Source of the DNA: a virus
Length of the DNA stretch: 55,692 nt
Strand: one strand, 5' to 3'
Virus record (IMG/VR): IMGVR_UViG_3300035701_000039
Location: 1-55,692 of that record
The notes beneath the pieces are model-generated. The model ran no database searches. It saw only the letters and a program-made list of their open reading frames with translations, and was not told the DNA's origin. Shown here in pieces: positions 22,229 to 30,061 of this stretch. A program made the position numbers and the translations under genes. Position 1 is the stretch's first letter, and the number at the start of each line of letters is the position of its first letter.

Positions 22229-23634
22229 AGATAGAGAGGATCACCGAAGAAAAGATTGAGACGATCATGGTCTCAGATGAGAATTTCAATTTAGTCATTT
22301 ATGCCTCACCCGGGAAAATGAAGGACGAGGATATTGAGGGGATCATTGAGGATTATCGGCGAAGGAAAGAAACCAAAGGATTTTCTAAGGTTGAGAAGAA
22401 AGAATCTGATTCCATGTATCTACCTCGTCATTCTTGCATGCTCATCTGGTCCGGGGTCAAGACACTGATAGTGAAGGAGAAACACTTTGAAGGCATGCTC
22501 AAGAAGAAAATGAACCTCTGCGATGACAATTACAAATATGGGGACATCATTCTCACTCGGATGTTTGAGATGTCTAGGGAAGAAGTCGACAGGAGTAGGA
22601 AGAGGAGCAGGTTAACGGATCTGGACATGGAGGACTGGAAGGGAGCTAAAATCTTCTACGGGTATGACTTTGAATTCGAACCTTTAGAGGAACCGCAAGA
22701 GGTTAAGGTTCCACATGGCGCCCAAACCTTCTTTAATATCGAGAAGGCTGAAGGTCCTACCTTACCTGAATACGAGGGACTGGCTAAACCGGGTGAACCG
22801 TTACCAGACAAATATTACAAGTTCCATTCTAATGTCAAGGATCCTAAGTTCGTACTTCAGAGGCATTATCCGACTGGGAAGAAGGTGCCGATAAAACCGG
22901 GTGAAGAAGAACCTCAGATGTATAAGAGCTTCGTAGTCGAGTATGATGAGAAACACCCTGAGGCTTTGACCGGTCTAATGTCTGATCTGATAGACCAATA
23001 CGAGGAACTAGACGAGAAGGAACGGGTCAAGATCGAGAAGAGTACGTTTGGGGTCCTCTTCGAGGGTTTAGTGGTTAAGATCCGAGACCATTTGGATCTG
23101 AGGATGGAGATAAGCGATTCTAAATTAGTAGGTGTCACCATTCACCCACCGGTCCCGGGAGGAATAACGGCTTGGGACGCCTTTAAATCTCGCATGACTG
23201 GCGAAGAAAAGACTCAGGTCACGCCTAAGTACGAACACCCTCATCCTTGGCTGACTAGGGAAGGAGAATTAAGATTTCCAACGAGGCACAAGGAACCTCA
23301 AGAGGCCCATTACCTAGAAGTCGCTAGGATGGACATCATAGACACTGGACCGGTTAAGTTCGGGGTTCAGAGGGAAGACCTGCATGAATTCTTCTTCTAT
23401 GGGAAGATTTTAAAAGGCCGATGGGTGATAAGGAAGCTGAAGATAGGAACAGAAGCAGCTCATTGGGCTTGGTTGCTAATGAAACCATCCGACCAGAGAC
23501 CATTAGACCCTGTTCTGCATCGGGATAATGGGCACATTAAGATAGAACGAGTAGCTGAGCCAACGACAGAAGAACGTTCCCATATAGAAGAAGAGACTCA
23601 AGCGGCTAGGGCGGAAAGAGGACAGGAAATTTAG
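22225..23634 (+). CDS. ASCH-like plus LigD-type 3'-phosphoesterase-like protein
   Basis: 469 residues. The first 170 residues (GVKTLIVKEKHF, LTDLDMEDWKGAKIFYGY, VPHGAQTFF) resemble ASCH/PUA-like folds. The second part has FVLQRHYPTG (His214), then H-L-D-L-R-M-E (His289, Asp291) and VGVTI. It ends with LHEFFFYGKILKGRW and AWLLMKPSDQRP. These are the order and signatures of the LigD 3'-phosphoesterase fold (Q-x-H, H-x-D-x-R-x-E, L-K-G-R-W, W-L-x-x-K), with a large insert between the first two. That fold removes 3'-phosphates or ribonucleotides from DNA ends. Direct linkage to the ligase fits DNA end repair. Confidence 0.6.
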   Translation: MKIERITEEKIETIMVSDENFNLVIYASPGKMKDEDIEGIIEDYRRRKETKGFSKVEKKESDSMYLPRHSCMLIWSGVKTLIVKEKHFEGMLKKKMNLCDDNYKYGDIILTRMFEMSREEVDRSRKRSRLTDLDMEDWKGAKIFYGYDFEFEPLEEPQEVKVPHGAQTFFNIEKAEGPTLPEYEGLAKPGEPLPDKYYKFHSNVKDPKFVLQRHYPTGKKVPIKPGEEEPQMYKSFVVEYDEKHPEALTGLMSDLIDQYEELDEKERVKIEKSTFGVLFEGLVVKIRDHLDLRMEISDSKLVGVTIHPPVPGGITAWDAFKSRMTGEEKTQVTPKYEHPHPWLTREGELRFPTRHKEPQEAHYLEVARMDIIDTGPVKFGVQREDLHEFFFYGKILKGRWVIRKLKIGTEAAHWAWLLMKPSDQRPLDPVLHRDNGHIKIERVAEPTTEERSHIEEETQAARAERGQEI

Positions 23635-23975
23635 GCTCTTATACCGTCGAAGGTTATTGTCAGGGCTATTTGAATCTTGAATTCTAACTGTAATAATTCC
23701 CTAATCCCTTCAGACGTTATGAAGTACTGATGTCGGAAACGATCTGGCTTCGTACGACCTAAACCCGGTCTGGTTCTAAGCCAAGGCAATTTTTCTAAAC
23801 TTGAGGATATGAAATTCTTCTTCTTCAATTCGGCTATGAGAGAATAGAAATGGCCTAAGGGGAAGTCGAATTGAAGGGCGGACATCTTCTTCCTGATCTG
23901 GTAACGAGTGATGTAAGGATGGTCCTTGAGCACCTTGAGGATTATGCATTTTTCTAGGATATACTTGTCTCTCAT
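23631..23975 (-). CDS. Winged-helix protein (minus strand)
   Basis: 114 residues. The helix-turn-helix region YITRYQIRKKM and a wing ending in YFITSEGIRELL are typical of PadR-like or archaeal winged-helix regulators. It overlaps the stop of the plus-strand phosphoesterase gene by 4 nt and the nuclease gene upstream by 4 nt. It is the last gene of the minus-strand island. Confidence 0.65.
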   Translation of the reverse strand: MRDKYILEKCIILKVLKDHPYITRYQIRKKMSALQFDFPLGHFYSLIAELKKKNFISSSLEKLPWLRTRPGLGRTKPDRFRHQYFITSEGIRELLQLEFKIQIALTITFDGIRA

Positions 23976-25063
23976 ACGTGGTACTTCTCGGGGTGAATGA
24001 ATAGGTTTATTATATGGGGTAAATGACTTAGGTCCTTAAAGTTATTGGAATTGAGACGGAGGATCCTGATGCCGAATGAACCAATGTACCTATCCCGTTC
24101 AGCGTCTCTCTCCTTCTGTCCCGGAATAGCAGTATGAAATATACCATCTACCTCAATTAGGAGCATTCGATCGAAGTCAAAGAAGTCCAGATGGTAGAAG
24201 GAACCCCTAGATTTAGATTTAAGCAAAGTGGACAATAAGGTGGCAATTCGCGCACAGAAGTTGAATAATGGACAATAATTCTTTCTGTGGTAATTTATAA
24301 ATTTCAAGCCATGATTCTCCCGTTTGACGTCCAAATCTATGATGGAAGACAAGAACTCTTGGATCTGTCGTCCCACATATTGAACATTCGCCGCCGAGAG
24401 TCTGGATAAGTTTAAGACGCATTTTCCTTTTAAATCTTCTTTCATTTTCTTGTTGTTTCGGAAGAATTTTTCTCTTATTCTTGGAGTAATATTCTCGTTT
24501 GTACTGTTTAAGCTTTTCTTTATTCTTGAGTCGCCATTTATGCTGCTGTTCTCGGTATTTATCCGGATACTTTGCCCGCCAACGATAGACAGCCGCCTTC
24601 CAGACTTCAGGGTGTTTCTGGTAATGTCTTCTATTTGCTTCACTTGCGGGCATGAATCGTTTCTCTCCGAACAACTCCTTAGATAGAGTAAAGTTAATTG
24701 GGTTATATAATCTTTACTAATTTTTGATGGGAATGGACAATTATGGATGAAATTGTTCTCCTCATTAAGGAGGACTAAAGCGGCGAAGGTGTATTCCTCT
24801 AGGGTGGACCAGCAGTTGATGTAATACCGTTTAGACACGTTCGAAGAATACTTGATGAAGGCCCGTTCCTTAGCTGAAGTCGGAGGCATTGGCCGCTTAA
24901 TCGCCTTCAAGAAGGCTCTGTAACCATTGAACCTGTGCATGATCATGTCATAGAGGAAAGGATCCTTCTTCTTGACCTTCTGGTATCTGGGCGAGTGATG
25001 TGGATCCGGGAATAGGGAAATGAAGATTTTCTTCAGTCTCTGTCTAGTCCAAGGATCATTCAT
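23972..25063 (-). CDS. Vsr/DUF559-like nuclease gene interrupted by an HNH gene
   Basis: The frame is open for 363 codons from the ATG at 25063 (a TTG at 25087 is possible). The last 80 codons encode LIEVDGIFHTA, then Arg-Asp, and GIRILRLNSNNF, as in DUF559/Vsr PD-(D/E)XK nucleases. About 150 codons in the middle are only a shadow of the HNH gene at 24219-24653 in another frame. Taking that block out joins FIHNCPFPSK to FYHLDFFDF, a natural nuclease core. The host frame stays open through the insert, so a longer product could still be made. The enzyme may be a homing-type nuclease. Confidence 0.6.
   Translation of the reverse strand: MNDPWTRQRLKKIFISLFPDPHHSPRYQKVKKKDPFLYDMIMHRFNGYRAFLKAIKRPMPPTSAKERAFIKYSSNVSKRYYINCWSTLEEYTFAALVLLNEENNFIHNCPFPSKISKDYITQLTLLYLRSCSERNDSCPQVKQIEDITRNTLKSGRRLSIVGGQSIRINTENSSINGDSRIKKSLNSTNENITPRIREKFFRNNKKMKEDLKGKCVLNLSRLSAANVQYVGRQIQEFLSSIIDLDVKRENHGLKFINYHRKNYCPLFNFCARIATLLSTLLKSKSRGSFYHLDFFDFDRMLLIEVDGIFHTAIPGQKERDAERDRYIGSFGIRILRLNSNNFKDLSHLPHIINLFIHPEKYHV
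24219..24653 (-). CDS. HNH homing endonuclease nested in the DUF559-like gene
   Basis: 144 residues from the ATG at 24653 (or 151 from a TTG at 24674). An N-terminal basic region with repeated W-R-x-K-x-P/N-K-x units is typical of phage HNH DNA-binding arms. It is followed by C-S-I-C-G, VFHHRFG and LCANCHLIVH, a zinc-bound HNH core. It has its own TATA box at 24703-24712. This is a mobile gene inserted in the nuclease gene, on the same strand but in another frame. Confidence 0.85.
   Translation of the reverse strand: MPASEANRRHYQKHPEVWKAAVYRWRAKYPDKYREQQHKWRLKNKEKLKQYKREYYSKNKRKILPKQQENERRFKRKMRLKLIQTLGGECSICGTTDPRVLVFHHRFGRQTGESWLEIYKLPQKELLSIIQLLCANCHLIVHFA
24703..24712 (-). promoter_or_regulatory. 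TATA box for the nested HNH gene
   Basis: On the minus strand ttatataacc lies about 30 nt upstream of the TTG at 24674, and AAGGAG follows close to the start. The element probably came with the HNH gene. Confidence 0.5.
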
Positions 25064-25226
25064 TTCTCTCTTTAAACTTCTTGACAAATTCCATCATGCC
25101 CTTAAAGATGTCTAACTTCTTTGTCAGGCCCAATAACTCTCCGATGTACCAGAAGTCTGAATACTCCTTCGTGGTCAGGTCTAGAAGAAGCTTCTTCCCC
25201 TTAGGTTTCTTATCATTAGGGTTCAA
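25056..25226 (-). CDS. Small hypothetical protein of the minus-strand island
   Basis: 56 residues from a TTG that overlaps the stop of the RHH gene, with GGAGGG upstream. Lys-rich, with one amphipathic helix (LGLTKKLDIFKGMMEFV). The longer frame upstream is a shadow of the RHH gene. Not recognised. Confidence 0.5.
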   Translation of the reverse strand: MNPNDKKPKGKKLLLDLTTKEYSDFWYIGELLGLTKKLDIFKGMMEFVKKFKERNE

Positions 25227-25359
25227 GTTTAGCTCCCTCCTTAACCTTCTTCTTGATGTAGTCACGAAAGGCCTCTTCTGCGGCATCATAAAGTTTAGTC
25301 TTAGCCACGCTCGAAGTAGACCTGAATTTCGTCCATAGGACATCATCCACTTCGACCAT
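25216..25359 (-). CDS. Ribbon-helix-helix-like regulator
   Basis: 47 residues. V-E-V-D-D-V-L-W-T-K-F (strand then helix A) followed by AAEEAFRDYIKKKV (helix B) is the RHH/CopG layout with the common D-x-x-L-W start. It is the first gene of the minus-strand operon and lies opposite the prohead protease promoter, so it may repress both. Confidence 0.6.
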   Translation of the reverse strand: MVEVDDVLWTKFRSTSSVAKTKLYDAAEEAFRDYIKKKVKEGAKLEP

Positions 25360-25422
25360 TACCTTTTTCCTAGTCAACTTAGACAACTCTTAATAGTATT
25401 AAAGCTCAGACTAGTTAATAAA

Positions 25423-25432
25423 CTTTTAAATT
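25423..25432 (+). promoter_or_regulatory. TATA box of the prohead protease gene
   Basis: cttttaaatt is centred about 25 nt before the ATG at 25452, so the mRNA is probably leaderless. The 92-bp divergent region 25360-25451 must also hold the minus-strand promoter (a TTTAATA-like box near 25396-25402). Confidence 0.5.
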
Positions 25433-25451
25433 TTGATGATAGGGTATATTA

Positions 25452-26720
25452 ATGTTCGGACAGTCTATGTATTCGTACAACACAGGGAGTACAATGTCAG
25501 AACTAAATGGATGTCCAGACACCCTTCTCAATTCTGAGTTGGAAATATACAAACATCCATTGGTTCAATCCCTGTTAGATGCCCTTCCCCAACCTCTTAC
25601 TCGCACTCCTTGGTCATTCACTTTTCCCATTTCTAAGAAGATGGAAGAAGAAGGAAAAATCATTATCGCTGGTTATGCTTCCGTAGAGGTCATTGACAGC
25701 CAGAACGAACTTATACCCATACCGGTTCTAAAGGAGGCTTGGGTAAAGTTCAAGGCTAATAAGTATTTTGCTACTGGGTCACTCATGCATTCTAACATTC
25801 CTGTCATTAGGATCCTAGACGAGTACAAAGATTCTAAGGGTCAGGTCTGGAAGAGTGAAGTCGACGACACCGGTCTCTTTATCGTGGCCGAAGTCAGGAA
25901 CGATATCGAGAAGGGGTTGCAGACGATTGAACTTATCAAGGATAATAAACTTACCGGGTTCAGTATAGGAGGGGAAGCCCTAGCTTCTTCTATCATCTGT
26001 GAAGGGAAATGCTACACTAGGATAGACAAGATGGAATTACACGAAATAGCGGTTGTGGACCGTCCGGCAAATCAACCTTCCGTCTTTACCATAGTCAAGT
26101 CGGATAGGTTGAGAAAATTGGCGGAATTGACTGAAGCCCTTCCTGATCTAATCATCAGTCCGGGAGTAGCCAAGGTCGCAGGTTCAGTAGCCGAATTAGG
26201 AGAAGGTCACGATTTCGACCTGATCATAACCGCTTCTGAAGGTTCATTTGTTGACCGGGCAATTCAAACCCGGATTTTTAATGAGCTGAGAAGAAAAGGG
26301 AAAGAAGACCTTTGGAAGAGTCTACATGTCATTCACGAACCGGAAGGTCTAGGACCCTTTACCGATCACTATGACCTGTTCGATCTTGTCCTGTTAAGGT
26401 CTACTCCCCATAAAAGGGACATGACCTACACCGGAGGGGAAAAGACTAAGAACTCCCTCAAGGACAAACTCGTAGAGGAATTCAAACTTAATCCGGGTCA
26501 AGCTGGTTTATTGATCAACTGGCTTGGCGATGCCGCTAAGAAATTAGTGGCTGTTGGGACAAAGAAGGAAAAATTCGAGTGTCCCATTCTAGTCTCAGTA
26601 GAGAAACTAGATGAGGCAATAGACAAGGCCAATTCAAGTAGGATAATGAGAAAATCCATATCTCATCTTGATGAGGCAATTTCAAAGTTATCTCTTAACC
26701 GAGAAACTATAACCTCGTAA
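25452..26720 (+). CDS. Prohead protease (S78/XkdF type) fused to a nucleotidyltransferase-like domain
   Basis: 422 residues. Protease: GYASVEVIDSQNEL (74-87), His113 (GSLMHSN), Ser171 (LTGFSIGGE) and HEIAVVDRPANQP. It digests scaffold and capsid precursor tails. Residues about 220-320 do not belong to the protease. GSVAELGEGHDFDL (244-257) has the G-S plus D-x-D (Asp254, Asp256) of Pol-beta-type nucleotidyltransferases. It is followed by a GLGPFTDHYDLFDLVLL strand. The C-terminal 100 residues are charged helices and run into the scaffold gene. The DxD-bearing domain next to ligase and phosphoesterase genes is notable. Confidence 0.85.
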   Translation: MFGQSMYSYNTGSTMSELNGCPDTLLNSELEIYKHPLVQSLLDALPQPLTRTPWSFTFPISKKMEEEGKIIIAGYASVEVIDSQNELIPIPVLKEAWVKFKANKYFATGSLMHSNIPVIRILDEYKDSKGQVWKSEVDDTGLFIVAEVRNDIEKGLQTIELIKDNKLTGFSIGGEALASSIICEGKCYTRIDKMELHEIAVVDRPANQPSVFTIVKSDRLRKLAELTEALPDLIISPGVAKVAGSVAELGEGHDFDLIITASEGSFVDRAIQTRIFNELRRKGKEDLWKSLHVIHEPEGLGPFTDHYDLFDLVLLRSTPHKRDMTYTGGEKTKNSLKDKLVEEFKLNPGQAGLLINWLGDAAKKLVAVGTKKEKFECPILVSVEKLDEAIDKANSSRIMRKSISHLDEAISKLSLNRETITS

Positions 26721-26736
26721 GAGGAAGGAAAGAAAG

Positions 26737-27270
26737 ATGCCAGAAATTAAAGAACCGGAAAAACCTAAGGAAGAGGAACCGAAAAAGAAAGCATGCGAGG
26801 AACCAGATAAATATCCTAAAGAGGAAAAGGCTGAGGCCGCTCCCCATTGGGCTATTGAACTGGGAGCAAAGATCGACAAGCTTGCGGATGCCATAATTCG
26901 TTCAGCGGCTAAACCTGAAGAGGTTAAGCCGGAAGAGGAAAAGCCGAAGGAGAAGACGAAGGCTGATGCTTATCCCAAGCCACCTGAGGAAGAGAAACCG
27001 AAGGAAGAGGGAAAAGCTGAACCGGAGAAGTATCCTTACGGCAAGGACGAGCAGAAGTTCAAGACCATGATCGAGGACGCAATCAAGTCGGCCAATATAC
27101 CGGATGTTGTTGAGAAAGCAATTTCGAAACGTCTGGTCGAGGAACCGATCGAGAAGCGCGCTAAGGCTGTGGGTCCTGAGAAGGAATCCGAAGTCGACAT
27201 TTCTCCAGAAGCACTAGGCAAGTTGTCTTTTAGAGAAGTCGAAGCACTGGCGAAAAGACTGGGGTCTTAG
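26737..27270 (+). CDS. Scaffold-like acidic protein
   Basis: 177 residues, with repeated K-P-E-E/K-P-K-E-E units and Pro/Glu/Lys-rich low complexity, then a helical C-terminus (VEKAISKRL, SFREVEALAKRL). Between prohead protease and capsid genes this composition fits an assembly scaffold that the protease removes. Confidence 0.65.
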   Translation: MPEIKEPEKPKEEEPKKKACEEPDKYPKEEKAEAAPHWAIELGAKIDKLADAIIRSAAKPEEVKPEEEKPKEKTKADAYPKPPEEEKPKEEGKAEPEKYPYGKDEQKFKTMIEDAIKSANIPDVVEKAISKRLVEEPIEKRAKAVGPEKESEVDISPEALGKLSFREVEALAKRLGS

Positions 27271-27272
27271 AT

Positions 27273-28376
27273 ATGCCAGAAACAATGGAAGAATTCCTAG
27301 CCAAGTTCTACGGTCCTAGAAAGAGACTGTTGAAGACCGCAACCCAAATATCGGATGCGGCAGTCGCTGCTGGGTCTAGAACGATCTGGGAACCAATCTT
27401 TGGCGCTAAGGTCTGGTCATGGCTGAATCTGGAAGCTAACGTATTCGCTATTCTGCCGAAGGAACCATGGGGCAAGTCAGGCTGGCGCATACTAACCGCT
27501 CGAGCTCACGAATCGGGTGGAGGCATAGCTGAAGGCGCAGAGGGTGGAGCAATTCCAGCGTCTGTGACTCTCACCTTTGCTGAGGTATTGGCCGCGCCTA
27601 AACTGGTCAGCCACACCTTCGACATAACGGAACTAGCGGAATTTCTAAGCTCAGCCGACGACGCAATAGACCTGTTCCCGATTTACCGAGAGGAAATTGG
27701 GAAGGAACACGCCTCCTGCATCAACAAAATGCTGGTTGGGGATGCTAACACTGTGGCCGGGAATAACTTCGAATCTTTGGACCGTGTTATAGCGGCTAAA
27801 TCCGAAATAACCGGTGGAAGATACGGAGCTAACGATCTAGACATTTATGGTCTAGACCGAGACAGTCCGACGACCTACGATGCTTACGTAAGTCACAACA
27901 GCGGCACAGACAGGGACCTAAGTCTGTCTCTCATTGATACCGTACTTCAAAATGTATGGGATAATGGAGGCTTACCTAAGGTCATTCTGACCAAGACCGA
28001 CAGCATGATGCGATGGCAGCAACTCCTCGAAGCCGAAAGACGATTCATGGACACCGCTAGGGTAGTCCCTACCTACGGCGGCGTGCGTGGACCGGCTCCG
28101 GGTGTAGAGGCAGGATTCCTAGTCGCAACCTACTTTGGCATACCCATCATACCGAGCATAGACATTCCAGTGGATGACACTATAGGTCCAATATTCTTCA
28201 TCGACACCGATTTTCTCAAGTTCGCGGTTGCTCAACCGACGACCTACGTGGAATCGGGCAAGGGTGAAGGATTCATCTATAGGGGATACTTCAAGACTCA
28301 GGGTCTGTACAAGACAAGGGGCGAGCTTAGGGCATACCGGTTCAACGTTCACGGCAAGCTAGTAGACCTGAAGTAG
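27273..28376 (+). CDS. HK97-fold major capsid protein
   Basis: 367 residues, 2 nt after the scaffold gene. N-terminal helix (MPETMEEFLAKFYGPRKRL), then ISDAAVAAGSRTIWEPIFG, an E-loop-like region, a GKEHASCINKMLVGD spine helix region, a P-domain, and an A-domain with GIPIIPSIDIPVDD. Gene order (protease, scaffold, capsid) and size fit. Confidence 0.85.
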   Translation: MPETMEEFLAKFYGPRKRLLKTATQISDAAVAAGSRTIWEPIFGAKVWSWLNLEANVFAILPKEPWGKSGWRILTARAHESGGGIAEGAEGGAIPASVTLTFAEVLAAPKLVSHTFDITELAEFLSSADDAIDLFPIYREEIGKEHASCINKMLVGDANTVAGNNFESLDRVIAAKSEITGGRYGANDLDIYGLDRDSPTTYDAYVSHNSGTDRDLSLSLIDTVLQNVWDNGGLPKVILTKTDSMMRWQQLLEAERRFMDTARVVPTYGGVRGPAPGVEAGFLVATYFGIPIIPSIDIPVDDTIGPIFFIDTDFLKFAVAQPTTYVESGKGEGFIYRGYFKTQGLYKTRGELRAYRFNVHGKLVDLK

Positions 28377-28389
28377 ACGGTTAGTCCGG

Positions 28390-28445
28390 AAGGATTAACC
28401 TTAACTTCTCCCCTTTACTTGACGGGGAAGGTCCGGTATAGGACC
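28390..28445 (+). terminator. Three consecutive hairpins after the capsid gene
   Basis: AAGG-attaa-CCTT (28390-28402), CCCC paired with GGGG around 28410-28427, and GGTCC-ggtata-GGACC (28430-28445). There is no long T-run after them, so they may end or process the capsid mRNA and protect its 3' end. An A-rich ribosome-binding region for the next gene follows. Confidence 0.5.
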
Positions 28446-28482
28446 TTAAACTATACCAAATAATAAAAAAGGAAGAAAGAAA

Positions 28483-29319
28483 ATGGGAACGAACGACTTA
28501 AGTCTTGGAAAAGCTGCTTGTCCTTTCCTAATTACGGGAAGACGATCAAAGCACTTTGATATGGACGGTAAACTATCGGTTACTTTGGATACGACCGCAT
28601 TGGCCGCAGTTGAGACAAGAGAGTCAGTTGCTAGTGAAATAAAACTGACAACTAACAGCTCTTACTTGACCGGGGATAGTCTGGTTTATTCCGGTGGAAG
28701 AGGATCATCCGCCTTAAAGATCAGCTTGACGCACTCCGGTCTAGGTGGCGGACACGGAATATACGTGGCTTTAACTAATACCGGGGCACAGGTTACGGCT
28801 GGTCACGGCGTAGTCGGAATCAAATGCGTGGTTACAAATACTGTCGCATTGAGTAATGGTGTCATATACGCCGCTCAGTTCATAGCTAAACACAACCACG
28901 CCACCAATGTAATGACTGCCGAAGCCAGCCTTATTGGAGTTGAAGCTTGGGCTTACCTCGCCAACGATGGACCAGCCAGAACAGCGATAGGAGCAAACTT
29001 TGCTATCCATAACGAATGCACAGCGGCAATTGGGGCCGGTTCAGTCCACAGAGTAGTTCAGATAGTATGCGATCTAGCCTCGGGCGCTCAGGCGCCAACT
29101 GAAGGTTCTGCTCTATGCATTTGGAACTTTGTCGGGGCATGGGACAACGCTATCAACATCGTCAATTCTAGCTCGGGTTTCACTAATTTCGTGAAGTTCA
29201 CTGATGACGAGGCGCCAGCCAAATCGACAGAAGCGGTAACTGGCACTCAAGCCGGGTGGATCAGGGTACTTATCGGTTCAGTGACGGGATACATACCAGT
29301 TTATCCGACCCACGATTAG
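28483..29319 (+). CDS. Virion protein, probable decoration or surface protein
   Basis: 278 residues. Low charge, rich in Gly, Ala, Ser and Thr, with repeated strands (GHGIYVALTNTG, GHGVVGIKCVVTNT). No known domain recognised. Its place right after the capsid gene and beta-rich make-up suggest a capsid-bound protein. Confidence 0.55.
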   Translation: MGTNDLSLGKAACPFLITGRRSKHFDMDGKLSVTLDTTALAAVETRESVASEIKLTTNSSYLTGDSLVYSGGRGSSALKISLTHSGLGGGHGIYVALTNTGAQVTAGHGVVGIKCVVTNTVALSNGVIYAAQFIAKHNHATNVMTAEASLIGVEAWAYLANDGPARTAIGANFAIHNECTAAIGAGSVHRVVQIVCDLASGAQAPTEGSALCIWNFVGAWDNAINIVNSSSGFTNFVKFTDDEAPAKSTEAVTGTQAGWIRVLIGSVTGYIPVYPTHD

Positions 29320-29365
29320 GCAAGTTAAATAACTGGGAAGACTAGATAGATATAGGTGTCAAAAA

Positions 29366-29707
29366 TTGAGGAAGATAAACCTGAAGCCCTATAAGGTGTC
29401 AATCACTACACCAGAGGGGATTAAGGAATTCGACTATGACATTAAGACGTCTATCGAGTCTATTCTACTGTCCTCGGGACCAATGACCGAACAGAAACTG
29501 TCGATGGTTGAGGTGCTTAGGAATGCTAGGCTGGCTGAGAAAATAAAATCAGCTCAGGATGACATTCTACTCGAAGAAAGCGAGTATAGCACCTTAAAAC
29601 AATCCTTCGACGCCTTCAAGGGGTATAGCGGGAACGAAGTCGAAATGTGTCGTCGGGTGCAAGAAGCGGATCATGTAGACGTCCAAGAGAAAAGAAAGAA
29701 ATCATAG
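29366..29707 (+). CDS. Conserved-type small phage protein
   Basis: 113 residues from TTG with AGGTG upstream. Starts with a beta strand part (YKVSITTPEGIKEFDYD) and continues as helices ending ILLEESEYSTLKQSFDAF, a layout seen in small phage proteins near head genes. Function unknown. Confidence 0.5.
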   Translation: MRKINLKPYKVSITTPEGIKEFDYDIKTSIESILLSSGPMTEQKLSMVEVLRNARLAEKIKSAQDDILLEESEYSTLKQSFDAFKGYSGNEVEMCRRVQEADHVDVQEKRKKS

Positions 29708-29732
29708 GTTAGTAAACCTTTTCTTAAGTTTC

Positions 29733-29751
29733 TACTCTAGCCAGAAGAGTA
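29733..29751 (+). terminator. Hairpin in an AT-rich gap
   Basis: TACTCT-agccaga-AGAGTA, followed by A-rich sequence. It sits between the 29366 and 29798 genes. Weak terminator or mRNA processing site. Confidence 0.35.
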
Positions 29752-29797
29752 AAACAAACTGGTTCAAAATAAAAAAAAGAAAAGAAGGAAAGAATGA

Positions 29798-30061
29798 ATG
29801 GCTCTTACAATTGTGCAAGAATATAAAGGATCCTTAGCCGGCTTGCTTAAGGTCATCATATACAAGATCACGGACAGTGACGGGAGCGGAGGAGTAGTCA
29901 ATGCAGCGGTAAACCACATCTGTTGGGCAGGGGCAACTAACCTGACTAGAGCGGTCTTTATGAGTACGATCTGGACTGACGATTCAGAGGCAATAACTCT
30001 CGGGACGGAAGGAAGTGCTGGCGACGTTATAAGGCTCATAGTTCTGGGATGGGGGGGTTAG
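29798..30061 (+). CDS. Small beta-rich structural protein
   Basis: 87 residues. Alternating strands (LKVIIYKITDSDGSGG, AVFMSTIWTDD) and few charges. One base separates its frame from the next gene. Likely virion-associated; family unknown. Confidence 0.45.
   Translation: MALTIVQEYKGSLAGLLKVIIYKITDSDGSGGVVNAAVNHICWAGATNLTRAVFMSTIWTDDSEAITLGTEGSAGDVIRLIVLGWGG

Noticed and set aside
25081-25338. 85-codon plus-strand frame
   Set aside because: It is the reverse shadow of the minus-strand 25056 and 25216 genes, which have an RHH pattern and a linked start-stop.
28390-28445. Possible tRNA in the hairpin-rich gap after the capsid gene
   Set aside because: Stems are 4-5 bp and consecutive, with no cloverleaf, T-loop or CCA-type acceptor. 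I found no convincing tRNA elsewhere by eye, but a proper scan was not possible.
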